Positions 43,454 to 52,469 of a stretch of 64,000 nucleotides of DNA are shown here, in pieces. Numbering within the stretch: position 1 is the first letter of the stretch; every line of letters starts with the position of its first letter. Origin of the DNA: DATAES01 sp963721305 (GTDB lineage Bacteria > Actinomycetota > Acidimicrobiia > Acidimicrobiales > JACDCH01); contig CAVRIR010000004.1 of the NCBI GenBank assembly GCA_963721305.1, positions 186,001 through 250,000 of the forward strand, written 5' to 3'. Both the position numbers and the translations under genes were made by a program. Under the pieces are notes generated by a model, which was given only the letters and a program-made list of their open reading frames with translations, did no database searches and had not been told where the DNA came from.

Positions 43454-46400
43454 ATGTCGACGATCGATGACAACGCCGCGGCCACCCCCGACACCAGCAA
43501 GCGGTTCATCCGCAACGTGATCCTGTCGCTGTCAGGTGGCGCGCTGCTCACCGTTCTCGGATCGACCGCCGCGCAAGCGGCGACCACGCAGTCGACCACG
43601 GCCACGAGCGACAACGCCGGTATGGCGACCAACGGCTCGAACGGCACTGGATCGGTGAGCACCGGCGGCGCCAACGCCACCGGAACCACCGGCAACACGA
43701 GCTCGGACCAGACGGTCACCGTCTCGGGCAACCAGGGATCGATCACGGTCGTCGACCAGAACTCGTCCGTCACGAACGCGGGCGCGGCGTCCGCGAACAC
43801 GGGCGGCAACGTCGCGGTCGGCAATGGATCGACCAACTCGTCGTCGACGTCACAAGGACAGGGCGCGATCGCCGACGCGGCGACGCGGACCTCGTCCAGT
43901 TCGGGCGGAGGGGTGAGCTCGAACAGCGGTACGGCGAAGAACACGTCCGACGGAACCGCATCCATCACCACTGGCGATGCGACGGCGACCGGAAACGACT
44001 CGACGACCGACGTGAGCCAGGACGCCACCGCCGACTCGAGTGGCGAGCTCGGGAGCATCAGCGTCGTCCGGCAGGACGCCAATGTGAAGAACGTCGGCGT
44101 CGCCGACGCGAACACCGGAGGCAACGAGGCCACCGGAAACAACTCCTCGAACGACGCGTCGCTCGACCAGTCCACAGGGGGAGGCGGCGGAGGGGTCCAC
44201 TCGAACAACGGAACGGCTGACAACAGCTCGGATGGCACGGCCGAGATCTCCACCGGCGACGCGACAGCGACCGGAAACACGTCGCAGACCAACGTGCGCC
44301 AGCGCGCCGGTGCCTCAGCAGGCGGGGCGCTCGGCGGGATCATCGTCGTCGACCAGAGCGCACACGTGTCGAACGAAGGAGCGGCATCGGCGAACACTGG
44401 CTACAACGAGGCCACCGGAAACAACAGCTCCAACGACGCAAGCGCAGACCAGTACTCGGGCTCCAAGTCGCGGAAAGGCGACATAGGCGTCGAAGCCAAC
44501 AACGGCGAGGCGTCGAACGACTCCAACGGAACCGCGTCCATCACCACCGGCGATGCGACGGCCACCGGAAACGACTCGACCACGTCCATCGACCAGGAAG
44601 CTTCGAGCTCGGGCGGCGTGATGGCCGATACGAGCGACGACAGCCCCTTCGGCCCGCTGACCGTGGCGAACCAGGACGCCAAGGTCGACAACAAGGGCAT
44701 CGCCTCCGCGTCGACGGGTGGCAACGAGGCCATCGGCAACAACTCCGAGAACAACGCCTCGACCGACCAGAGCACCGGCGGTGGCGGTTCCACCGACGTG
44801 GGCGTCAGCGGATCGTTCGGGATGGCCGCCAACAGCTCCGACGGTTCGGCGTCCATCGACACCGGAGATGCCACGGCAACCGGAAACACCTCGGAGACGA
44901 CGATCGCCCAGTCCGCTGACGGCGGTGACGGACTGCTCGTCGCGAACCAGTCGCAGCACGTCACCAACGAAGGCGCGGCCTCGGCTGACACCGGCGACAA
45001 CGGTGCCATCGGCAACAACTCGGAGAACGATGCGTCCACGTCGCAGGACGGACACCTGGACGCCAACGGGACCGATGTGGCGGTCCTCGGCTCGTTCGGA
45101 ATGGCGTCGAACGAAAGCGACGGCAGCGCGGACATCACCACGGGTATGGCCGACGCGACCGGCAACGCCGCGATGACCGATGCCTCACAGAGCGCCGACG
45201 GCTCGGGCGACCCCTCAGTCGCCTCGCAGCACTCGTCGGTGAAGAACGAGGGCATCGCAGCTGCGAACACCGGCGGCAACGAGGCCATCGGCAACAACTC
45301 GGAGAACACGGCCGACCTCTCGCAGGACGACCCGTCCGAATCGCTCTCTCGTAGGCACCAGGACTCGAGCGGCACGTCCGTCGCTTCGAACAGCGGCGAG
45401 GCGACCAACAGTTCCGACGGCAGCGCATCGATCACCACCGGCGACGCCTCGGCGACCGGAAACAGCTCGGAGACCAGCGTCGACCAGTCCGCCACCGGCG
45501 GCGACGGAGTCAACACCGCCGACCAGTCGAGCAAGGTCGACAACAAGGGCGCAGCCCTGGCCAACACCGGACTGAACGAAGCCACCGGCAACAACTCCGA
45601 CAACACCGCTGACACGAGCCAGGACAACGGGATCGACGGCGTGTGGAACTCGGGTCCGGACTACCACGGCTCCACCGACGTGGCCGCCAACAACGGAGAA
45701 GCCTCGAATTCGAGTGACGGCAGCGCCACGATCACCACAGGCGACGCGACGGCCGCCGGAAACGTGTCGGACACGATGGTCGACCAGTCCGCCACCGGCG
45801 GCGACGGAGTCAACACCGCCGACCAGTCGAGCAAGGTCGACAACGAAGGCGCTGGCATCGCCAACACGGGACTGAACGAAGCCACCGGAAACAACTCGGA
45901 CAACGAAGCCAGCGTCGAGCAGTCGAGCGGCATCGCCTCGGGCCTCCTCGGCAACGGCACGCTGCTGTCGGGCACGACGACGTCGTCCAACGATGGTGTG
46001 GCGAGCAACGACTCCGATGGCTCGGCGATGATCCGCACGGGTGACGCCGACGCCACCGGAAACAGCTCCGGGACCATGGTGTCGCAGATGGCCGAGGGCG
46101 GCGACGGTGTCAACGTCGCCGACCAGTCCAGCAAGGTCGACAACGAGGGCTTGGGCGTGGCCAACACCGGGCTCAACGAAGCGACCGGCAACAACTCGGA
46201 CAACGAAGCCGACGTCACGCAGGGCACCGACATCGGTAGCCGCAACCTGGGCCGGGGATCCGGAGACGGCATCGTCTACTCGGACACGCTGACGGCGTCG
46301 AACCAAGGCGAGGCGACCAACAGCTCCGACGGCACCGCGATGATCGCCACCGGCGACGCCACGGCGACGGGCAACTACTCGGACACGATGGTCACCCAGG

Positions 46401-47860
46401 ACCCGAGCTCGTCCGATGACGACAGCAGCGCCGGAGTCTCGGTCGCCGACCAGTCCAGCTCGGTCGACAACAAGGGCTTGGGAGTGGCCAACACCGGGCT
46501 CAACGAAGCCACCGGCAACAACTCGGACAACACGGCCAGCACGGAACAGAACGACCCGGTCGCTTCTGACAACGTGCGCGACGGCGTTGCCAGCACGCAC
46601 ATCCTCACTTCCGCCAACGAGGGTGAGGCGAGCAACGAGTCGGACGGCAGGGCGATGATCGGCACGGGTGACGCCGACGCCTCCGGAAACGTCTCCGAGA
46701 CGACCGTGTCGCAGATGGCCACCGGCAGCGGCGGCGTCGCAGTCGCCGACCAGTCGAGCAAGGTCGACAACGAAGGCGCCGGCATCGCCAACACCGGACT
46801 CAACGAGGCCACCGGAAACAACTCGAGCAACGAAGCCGACCTCACCCAGAACTCCGAAATCGGAAGCCGCAACCTGGGCCGGGGATCCGGCGACGGCATC
46901 GTGTACTCCGACACCTTGACCTCGTCCAACAACGGCAGCGCCACCAACACCTCCGACGGCATCGCGCTGATCTTGACCGGTGACGCGTCGGCGACGGGCA
47001 ACTACTCGGACACGATGGTCACCCAGTCCGCCGACGCCGGGTCGAGCAGCGACGACAGCTTTGCCGGCCCCTCGGTGGCGACGCAGGACAGCAAGGTCGA
47101 CAACGAGGGCTTGGGTGTGGCCAACACCGGACTCAACGAAGCCACCGGAAACAACTCGGACAACAGCGCCAGTGTCGATCAGTACAGCGGTATCGCCTCG
47201 GGGCTCATCGGCAACGGCACGTCGCTGTCGGGCACGACCACGGCGTCGAACGACGGCGATGCGTCGAACAGCTCGGACGGCATGGCGATCATCGTCACGG
47301 GCGACGCTGACGCCACTGGAAACAGTTCCGGCACCATGGTCGACCAGTCCGCGATGGGTAGCGGCGGCGTCGCAGTCGCCGACCAGTCGAGCAAGGTCGA
47401 CAACAAGGGCTTGGGTGTGGCCAACACCGGACTCAACGAAGCCACCGGAAACAACTCGGACAACGAAGCGGACGTGAGCCAGGACAGCGATGTGCACGGG
47501 ACGTGGTCGCACGATCCCCACTACGGGAGCACCACGACCGTCGCTTCGAACGAGGGAACCGCCAGCAACGATTCGGACGGCACGGCTGAGATCGAAACCG
47601 GTGACGCCACCGCGACGGGCAATGAAGCCGACAACACCGTGGACCAGAGCGCGACTTCCTCGAGTTCGGGTCCGGATCAGGCGCCGATCCATGCCGCAGT
47701 CGACGAGAGCGACTCGGGATCGTCGGGACCTGCGGTGGCGGTGCAGCACAGCCGGATCGAGAACGAAGGCGCGGCGCTGGCGAACACCGGCCTCAACCTG
47801 GCCATCGGCAACAACTCCGACAACACCGCTGATGTCGAGCAAGGAAAGGTCGACATCTGA
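43454..47860 (+). CDS. Giant secreted tandem-repeat protein (14 units)
   Basis: 1468 residues. Signal peptide about 17-43 (RFIRNVILSLSGGALLTVLG, cleavage after AAQA). The rest is 14 tandem units of about 98 residues. Each has a half with (S/T)xITTGDATATGN and a half with ANTGxNEATGNNSxN, joined by VxDQxSxVxNxG-like linkers. Alternate residues are small or polar (Ala, Thr, Ser, Asn, Gly), with few aromatic residues and almost no Cys. This pattern fits a beta-solenoid or amyloid-like fibre; S/N and Q spacing resembles curlin repeats loosely. No wall anchor or membrane segment at the C-terminus (GKVDI). Later units are more alike than early ones, suggesting recent duplication. Confidence 0.85.
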   Translation: MSTIDDNAAATPDTSKRFIRNVILSLSGGALLTVLGSTAAQAATTQSTTATSDNAGMATNGSNGTGSVSTGGANATGTTGNTSSDQTVTVSGNQGSITVVDQNSSVTNAGAASANTGGNVAVGNGSTNSSSTSQGQGAIADAATRTSSSSGGGVSSNSGTAKNTSDGTASITTGDATATGNDSTTDVSQDATADSSGELGSISVVRQDANVKNVGVADANTGGNEATGNNSSNDASLDQSTGGGGGGVHSNNGTADNSSDGTAEISTGDATATGNTSQTNVRQRAGASAGGALGGIIVVDQSAHVSNEGAASANTGYNEATGNNSSNDASADQYSGSKSRKGDIGVEANNGEASNDSNGTASITTGDATATGNDSTTSIDQEASSSGGVMADTSDDSPFGPLTVANQDAKVDNKGIASASTGGNEAIGNNSENNASTDQSTGGGGSTDVGVSGSFGMAANSSDGSASIDTGDATATGNTSETTIAQSADGGDGLLVANQSQHVTNEGAASADTGDNGAIGNNSENDASTSQDGHLDANGTDVAVLGSFGMASNESDGSADITTGMADATGNAAMTDASQSADGSGDPSVASQHSSVKNEGIAAANTGGNEAIGNNSENTADLSQDDPSESLSRRHQDSSGTSVASNSGEATNSSDGSASITTGDASATGNSSETSVDQSATGGDGVNTADQSSKVDNKGAALANTGLNEATGNNSDNTADTSQDNGIDGVWNSGPDYHGSTDVAANNGEASNSSDGSATITTGDATAAGNVSDTMVDQSATGGDGVNTADQSSKVDNEGAGIANTGLNEATGNNSDNEASVEQSSGIASGLLGNGTLLSGTTTSSNDGVASNDSDGSAMIRTGDADATGNSSGTMVSQMAEGGDGVNVADQSSKVDNEGLGVANTGLNEATGNNSDNEADVTQGTDIGSRNLGRGSGDGIVYSDTLTASNQGEATNSSDGTAMIATGDATATGNYSDTMVTQDPSSSDDDSSAGVSVADQSSSVDNKGLGVANTGLNEATGNNSDNTASTEQNDPVASDNVRDGVASTHILTSANEGEASNESDGRAMIGTGDADASGNVSETTVSQMATGSGGVAVADQSSKVDNEGAGIANTGLNEATGNNSSNEADLTQNSEIGSRNLGRGSGDGIVYSDTLTSSNNGSATNTSDGIALILTGDASATGNYSDTMVTQSADAGSSSDDSFAGPSVATQDSKVDNEGLGVANTGLNEATGNNSDNSASVDQYSGIASGLIGNGTSLSGTTTASNDGDASNSSDGMAIIVTGDADATGNSSGTMVDQSAMGSGGVAVADQSSKVDNKGLGVANTGLNEATGNNSDNEADVSQDSDVHGTWSHDPHYGSTTTVASNEGTASNDSDGTAEIETGDATATGNEADNTVDQSATSSSSGPDQAPIHAAVDESDSGSSGPAVAVQHSRIENEGAALANTGLNLAIGNNSDNTADVEQGKVDI

Positions 47861-47900
47861 GGTCGAGCTTGATCTGACCAAGGACAAGACCCAGCGAGCA

Positions 47901-47939
47901 GGACGAGGGTGTGCCCGTCAGGGCGTGCCCTCGTCCTTT
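47901..47939. terminator. Shared hairpin terminator
   Basis: GGACGAGGG / CCCTCGTCC perfect 9-bp stem with a nested GCCC/GGGC in the loop, followed by TTT on the plus strand. It ends the repeat-protein gene and contains the last codons and the stop of the opposite CDF-like gene, so it may work both ways. Confidence 0.6.
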
Positions 47940-48592
47940 GCACTCTGCACCGCGATGCCGATCGTCACCGCTCCGACCACCATCGCGGCCAACGGGTCGG
48001 CCCAGTGCCAGCCGATCGCGGTGGTCACACTGCCGACCAACGTCACCCCTGCTTGGGACGCGCCGACCGCTGACAGATGACCGTCGCTGCGCAGCGCCCG
48101 ACTGCCGAGGCGTGCCGCGATCGAGCGCTTCTTCGCTGAGAGCACGACGAGCACCACCAACGAGACCGCGGCGAGGACCGTGCCGGCGGCGGTGCTCTCC
48201 GTCGCTTCGCCGCTCGCCAATCGGGTGGCGCCGAGCACGATCGCGCCCGCGCCCACCGCGAACAGGCCGACGACGACGGTGCGATGAGCGATGCGCTCCA
48301 GCCGGTCCGAGAGCTGATCGTGGGCGAGCGCGTGGCGGAAGTGGTACACGAGCGTCGCCGATCCGAGCGCGTCGACGAACCCGACGGACCCGAAGGCGAT
48401 GAGGACAGCGGAACTGGCGCTGACACCGAGCACGATCGCCGCCGTGCCCGACACGACGGTCCACACCGCGCTCACCGCGCTGACGATCCACGCGGCACGC
48501 AGGTCGCGTCGATCCGGAGATCCGGATGGTGGTGTTGCCGCGGGATTCGTCAATCGACCGATGAAGACATCGTGTCGTCGGGTTGCGTCCAA
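47918..48592 (-). CDS. Cation-diffusion-facilitator-like membrane protein
   Basis: 224 residues with five to six hydrophobic segments. AAWIVSAVSAVWTVVSGTAAIVLGVSASSAVLIAFGSVGFVDALGSATLVYHFRHAL, then AARLGSRALRSDGHLSAVGASQAGVTLVGSVTTAIGWHWADPLAAMVVGAVTIGIAV match CDF transmembrane domains, but the usual HxxxD metal site is degenerate (FVDALGS, SDGHLSA), and the cytoplasmic C-terminal domain is missing. Possibly a metal transporter of an atypical group. TTG start. The stop codon lies inside the terminator hairpin shared with the repeat gene. Confidence 0.7.
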   Translation of the reverse strand: MDATRRHDVFIGRLTNPAATPPSGSPDRRDLRAAWIVSAVSAVWTVVSGTAAIVLGVSASSAVLIAFGSVGFVDALGSATLVYHFRHALAHDQLSDRLERIAHRTVVVGLFAVGAGAIVLGATRLASGEATESTAAGTVLAAVSLVVLVVLSAKKRSIAARLGSRALRSDGHLSAVGASQAGVTLVGSVTTAIGWHWADPLAAMVVGAVTIGIAVQSAKDEGTP

Positions 48593-48807
48593 CGGCGCCG
48601 GCGCAACGCGAACGCGGTCGTGGGGAACAACACGGACCGCATTCCCGCGACCAACGAGATCACTGTGAGCGAGGCGCGGGTTGCGGAGTCCACCGTTTGC
48701 TCCCTTGTCCGTCGAGCACCTCGGCGCGCACGTCAGCGGCTCGAAGTGGGTCGAATCCTTTCACCATCCGGTTCCGCGTTCTTCGCCGCCGGCGTTGTAG
48801 CCGTCAC

Positions 48808-48827
48808 TATCGCGATATATCGTGATA
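48808..48827. promoter_or_regulatory. Palindromic operator before padR (3)
   Basis: TATCGCGATATATCGTGATA is a 20-bp palindrome with one mismatched pair, ending 3 bases before the ATG at 48831. This ATATCG-centred symmetry is common before PadR genes, so autorepression is likely. Confidence 0.7.
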
Positions 48828-48830
48828 GCC

Positions 48831-49367
48831 ATGAATGACGAAAGAGACTCCAGAGACTTCCGAAGAGGACGAGGCCGGCGCGGGTTCGCCGGCGACCGCG
48901 ACTGGCACCGCCGTGGCGCCGGTCGAATGCGCCGGGGCGACGTGCGCTCGGCCTTGCTGATCGCCCTGCTCGACGGACCCGCACACGGCTACGAGCTCAT
49001 CCAGCTGCTCGAGACGAAGACCGAAGGACGCTGGCGTCCGAGCCCCGGCTCGGTGTACCCGTCGTTGCAGCTCCTGACCGACGAAGGCCTCGTGACCCCG
49101 GTCGATCGCGACGGCAAGCGGGCTTACGAGCTCACCGACGAAGGCCGCCGCGCCGCGGAGGAGCACGTCGCATCACGGGGTTACCCGTGGGACGCGCTCG
49201 ACGACGGTCCCAGCCGCCAGAGTTCGGATCTGCGCATCGCGACCCGTGACCTGCACCTCGCGGTTCGACAGGTTGCAGTGACGTCGACGCCCGAGACGAT
49301 GGAACGGGCCACCGAGATCGTCACCGCGGCACGCAAGGACCTGTACCGGCTCCTGGCAGAGGCGTAA
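48831..49367 (+). CDS. PadR-family transcriptional regulator (3)
   Basis: 178 residues. A basic, Arg/Gly-rich N-terminal arm (RDFRRGRGRRGFAGDRDWHRRGAGRMRRGDV) precedes the winged helix LLIALLDGPAHGYELIQLLETKTEGRWRPSPGSVYPSLQLLTDEGLVTPVDRDGKRAYELTDEGRRAAEEH, then a C-terminal helical dimerisation part. The ATG at 48831 is preferred over the GTG at 48822, which lies inside the operator. No partner transporter follows, but the CDF-like gene is divergent. May act in metal or stress response. Confidence 0.93.
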   Translation: MNDERDSRDFRRGRGRRGFAGDRDWHRRGAGRMRRGDVRSALLIALLDGPAHGYELIQLLETKTEGRWRPSPGSVYPSLQLLTDEGLVTPVDRDGKRAYELTDEGRRAAEEHVASRGYPWDALDDGPSRQSSDLRIATRDLHLAVRQVAVTSTPETMERATEIVTAARKDLYRLLAEA

Positions 49368-49380
49368 GCCCCTAGCCTCC

Positions 49381-49902
49381 TCAAGAAGGTGGCGACGCAG
49401 ACTCCTCGGCGGTCGCCGCCGCGTCGATCTCCGAGGCGGCGGCATCGACCTCGGCCACGGCCTCGTCACTCGGTGTCAGCACATGGAGCTCGCCGCCGTA
49501 GTCGCGGAGCTTGGAGGACACCGCTTGCGCTTCTGTGTCTTCGACGAGGACGCCCACCGCCGCTCGACCGTCTGTCAACGCCGCCGCGAGCCGATCGCGC
49601 TCTGCGCCGTCGACCCCGAGACCCTTGTGGTGAAGCCCTCCGAGCGCGCTACCGGCAAGCGCTCCCGCGATCAGCGTCGGTGGCGTGAGCGCAGCGAGCA
49701 CCACGCCGATGCCGGCGCCCTTGCCCCAGCTTCGCCGGCCCAGCTTGTGCGTCTTCACCTTGCCCGATTCGTCGAGAACAAGGACACCGACTGCGTTGAG
49801 CTTCACCTCGTCGTCGAGCTTGTCCCAGTCCTTCAGACCCTCGACGACCGTGTCCGCCGCTACTTCGTTCGGAAACACAGCCACTACGACCTGCTTGCCC
49901 AT
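49381..49902 (-). CDS. DUF1269 family protein
   Basis: 173 residues from the ATG at 49902 (GGAGG 6 bases upstream). GKQVVVAVFPNEVAADTVVEGLKDWDKLDDEVKLNAVGVLVLDESGKVKTHKLGRRSWGKGAGIGVVLAALTPPTLIAGALAGSALGGLHHKGLG is the family: a small domain plus a Gly-rich hydrophobic hairpin at about 70-100. Then AERDRLAAALTDGRAAVGVLVEDTEAQAVSSKLRDYGGELHVL and an Ala/Glu-rich tail. Abundant in actinobacterial stress regulons; biochemical role unknown. Confidence 0.88.
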   Translation of the reverse strand: MGKQVVVAVFPNEVAADTVVEGLKDWDKLDDEVKLNAVGVLVLDESGKVKTHKLGRRSWGKGAGIGVVLAALTPPTLIAGALAGSALGGLHHKGLGVDGAERDRLAAALTDGRAAVGVLVEDTEAQAVSSKLRDYGGELHVLTPSDEAVAEVDAAASEIDAAATAEESASPPS

Positions 49903-50029
49903 GTGATCCTCCGTTCGCGCCTTCGGGTTGACCAAGCCTGCGGAGCGAACCCGGATACGTCAAGCGGGCGAAGAGCACCGATCGCATGACGTCGGCAATT
50001 CCATCGGCGGCGCACGTAACGTCGCCGCC

Positions 50030-50668
50030 GTGCCTGCCCCGCGCTGGTTCTTCCGCTTCATGTACGACCGTGAGAGCGCGGCCTGGGACCGGCGACGCGA
50101 CGAGCCGCAGCATCGCGAACTGGTCGAGCGGACCGCCGATGTGCTCGCGAACGTCGTTGCACCGCCCGGACCAATCGCGGACCTCGGCTGCGGACCCGGC
50201 GCGCACGCGATCGCCCTCGCGCGGCGCGGCTACGACGTCGCCGGTATCGACGGGTCGCCTCACATGGTCGAGGTCGCGCGGAGACGAGCCGAGCGCCACG
50301 AGGTCGACGCCACCTTCGACGTGCATGACGTCGGTGCACCACTCCGCTTCTCGGACGCGTCGCTCGGAGGCGTCCTCGCGGTCCTCGTCTTGCAGCACCT
50401 CCCGCATCCCGCGGCGTTCATCGCCGAGATCCGGCGTTGCCTCTGTCCGGGCGGGCATCTGTTGATCACCGCGCCTGCCCGCGACAGCCGATCGGTCACG
50501 TCCCAGAACCTGTACTGGCGGCTGCGCGCTGCGTGTTACCTGCACGTGCCCGGCGTCGTCCGCTTCTACGACACGAGCTCGCTCCCTCGGCTCGTCGAAC
50601 ACGGGGGACTGACCGTGGTCGAGTGCAACGGCGAGCCCGGTCACGTGAGCGTGTTGGCTCGCTCATGA
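50030..50668 (+). CDS. Class I SAM-dependent methyltransferase
   Basis: 212 residues from the GTG at 50030; longer forms from 49928 are possible but lack family similarity. PPGPIADLGCGPGAHAIALARRGYDVAGIDGSPHMVEVARRRAERHEVDATFDVHDVGAPLRFSDASLGGVLAVLVLQHLPHPAAFIAEIRRCLCPGGHLLITAPA covers SAM motifs I to III of a UbiE/Methyltransf_11 protein. The substrate is unknown. Convergent with the Hsp70 gene, 7 bases apart. Confidence 0.88.
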   Translation: MPAPRWFFRFMYDRESAAWDRRRDEPQHRELVERTADVLANVVAPPGPIADLGCGPGAHAIALARRGYDVAGIDGSPHMVEVARRRAERHEVDATFDVHDVGAPLRFSDASLGGVLAVLVLQHLPHPAAFIAEIRRCLCPGGHLLITAPARDSRSVTSQNLYWRLRAACYLHVPGVVRFYDTSSLPRLVEHGGLTVVECNGEPGHVSVLARS

Positions 50669-50675
50669 GTTTGAC

Positions 50676-52295
50676 TTATCGAGTGGCCGTCCGATGGCGC
50701 CGGGTCGACGGGGCAACCAGTGCGCCGAGCGCGCAGAGGACAATGCCGAGAACGCCTGCTACGAAGGCGAGTGCCACGACAGACGAGTCCTGGACCACGG
50801 ACGCAGATTGCAACTGCCACACAACGCCGACGCTGGCGAGAGCGACGGTGGGCCACCGCAGGAACGGGATGAACAACGCGGCGATGGCGAGAACGACCAC
50901 GGCCCCGTTGACGTAGCCGCTGGGAGCTTGCGGCGCGGCGACGTCGTTGAGAGCACCGAGCACCTGAAGCAGTGCGCCGAAGATGATGAGAATCGCCCCC
51001 GCCGCCCGCCGCGCGCTGCGATCGGTCGCGCCCATGCCTTCTGCACTGGTCACGCCGGCCCGGTCGACGCCGTCGTCGACGAGAGGCGCGATCGCTGCCA
51101 GTGCGGTGGGAGCGGCCGGCGCAGGCGCTTCCTCGGGTCTGGGCGGAGGAACGGGGGGGTTCACCGGCTCGGACGGGCGCGATGTCGAACCCGATGGCGA
51201 ACCCGATCGCTCCCAAACCTGCGGCTGGGGAGGAGCGAGCCGCTCCATGGCGGAGAGCGCCGCGCCCATCGCGATCACGTGCTTCGGGTGGGCATCGACG
51301 GCCACAGGCCTGCCGATGGTTGCGGCGATCAGTTGAGCGACGAGCGGGATGCGTGATGAGCCCCCGACGAGAAGGACTCGCTGGACCTGTGCAGGTTCGA
51401 GCGCAGCCGACCGAACGGTGCGTTGCAACGCCGCGATCGTCTCGTCGAGAGCGGGGTGGATGAGAGCTTCGAACTCCTCCCGGGTGAGCCGGATCTGACT
51501 CTGAATCGCCGGCAGAAGCACGCTGATCGCGACTTGGGTGTCCTCGGAAAGCGTCTCTTTGGCCGCAACGCACTTCGCGCGCAAGTCGACGAGCGCGCCA
51601 ACCGTTACCGCGTCGTCATAGTCGAGCTGTTCCGTTCGGTCGGCAGGCAGCGCGCGCACGACGAACTGGTAGATCGCGTCGTCGAAGTCCATCCCGCCCA
51701 ACTGCTCGATCCCGTCGGGATCTCCGAGGATGTCGAATCCAGTGTCCTTCTTCGCGAGGACGGCGGCGTCGAAGGTTCCGCCACCCAAGTCGTAGACGAC
51801 GACGGTCTCGCCGGGCGCCATCCGCTCCGAGTGCGCATATGCGATCGCGGCCGCCTCGGGCTCGGTCACGAGTTCGGCGTCGAGGTCACACATGCGTGCC
51901 GCCTGCCTGAGCAGGTCGATCTTGTATTCACCCCAGTTGGCCGGAAACGTCAGCACCACCCGCTCAGGCGGTGCGCCGCGCTGCTCCGTGACGCGGGCAA
52001 CGGTCGCGGCAAGCAACTTGGCCATCAAGACGTGCGCCGAGAACGGCGCGCCCCCGAGCAGGATGTTGGTTCCGCCGAGTCGACGCTTGAACTCTCGCGC
52101 CACCCGATCCGGATCCGACAGGCCCCGTCGGACTGCCGGCTCGCCGACGAGGAACGACCCGTCGGCGGCCGCGTACACGACCGAAGGGATCACCGCGAGG
52201 TCGCTGCTCAGCTCGAAGATCTGTGCGCGTCCGTCTTCGGCTGTCGCGGCGGCAGTGAACGTCGTACCGAGATCGACGCCCAACACGTAGCCCAC
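50676..52295 (-). CDS. Hsp70-family protein with C-terminal membrane domain
   Basis: 539 residues from the GTG at 52295 (VGYVLGVDLGTTFTAAATAEDG). Residues 1-370 form a complete Hsp70/actin-type ATPase: the phosphate-1 loop GVDLGTTFTA, VVVYDLGGGTFDAAVL and RVLLVGGSSRIPLVAQLI. Instead of a substrate-binding domain there is a Pro/Glu/Ser-rich linker (about 375-440) and four membrane helices (AGAILIIFGALLQVLGAL, NGAVVVLAIAALFIPFL, VALASVGVVWQL, ALAFVAGVLGIVLCALGAL). So a membrane-tethered Hsp70-like ATPase, not DnaK. Seen in some actinobacteria; clients unknown. Divergent from the glycosidase gene. Confidence 0.88.
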   Translation of the reverse strand: MGYVLGVDLGTTFTAAATAEDGRAQIFELSSDLAVIPSVVYAAADGSFLVGEPAVRRGLSDPDRVAREFKRRLGGTNILLGGAPFSAHVLMAKLLAATVARVTEQRGAPPERVVLTFPANWGEYKIDLLRQAARMCDLDAELVTEPEAAAIAYAHSERMAPGETVVVYDLGGGTFDAAVLAKKDTGFDILGDPDGIEQLGGMDFDDAIYQFVVRALPADRTEQLDYDDAVTVGALVDLRAKCVAAKETLSEDTQVAISVLLPAIQSQIRLTREEFEALIHPALDETIAALQRTVRSAALEPAQVQRVLLVGGSSRIPLVAQLIAATIGRPVAVDAHPKHVIAMGAALSAMERLAPPQPQVWERSGSPSGSTSRPSEPVNPPVPPPRPEEAPAPAAPTALAAIAPLVDDGVDRAGVTSAEGMGATDRSARRAAGAILIIFGALLQVLGALNDVAAPQAPSGYVNGAVVVLAIAALFIPFLRWPTVALASVGVVWQLQSASVVQDSSVVALAFVAGVLGIVLCALGALVAPSTRRHRTATR

Positions 52296-52469
52296 TGCAC
52301 CCCCGCCCTTCGCCCCCTTTGCGGTCACCAACTTAGGCGAGTCGAGTGCAATGCATCGGGTGCACTCGCGATCGCAGCGGTCATTCGGTCGGTCGGTTGC
52401 AGGTTTTGCCTTCTCTTTGCCGTGCACTGTCTCGGGAATGTCCAGGGTCTTCCTACGGTGCCCACCGCT

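Noticed and set aside
43460..47887. Long minus-strand open frames opposite the repeat gene (up to 890 codons)
   Set aside because: They arise from the low-complexity repeat and high GC; no start signal or family similarity, and the plus strand has the signal peptide.
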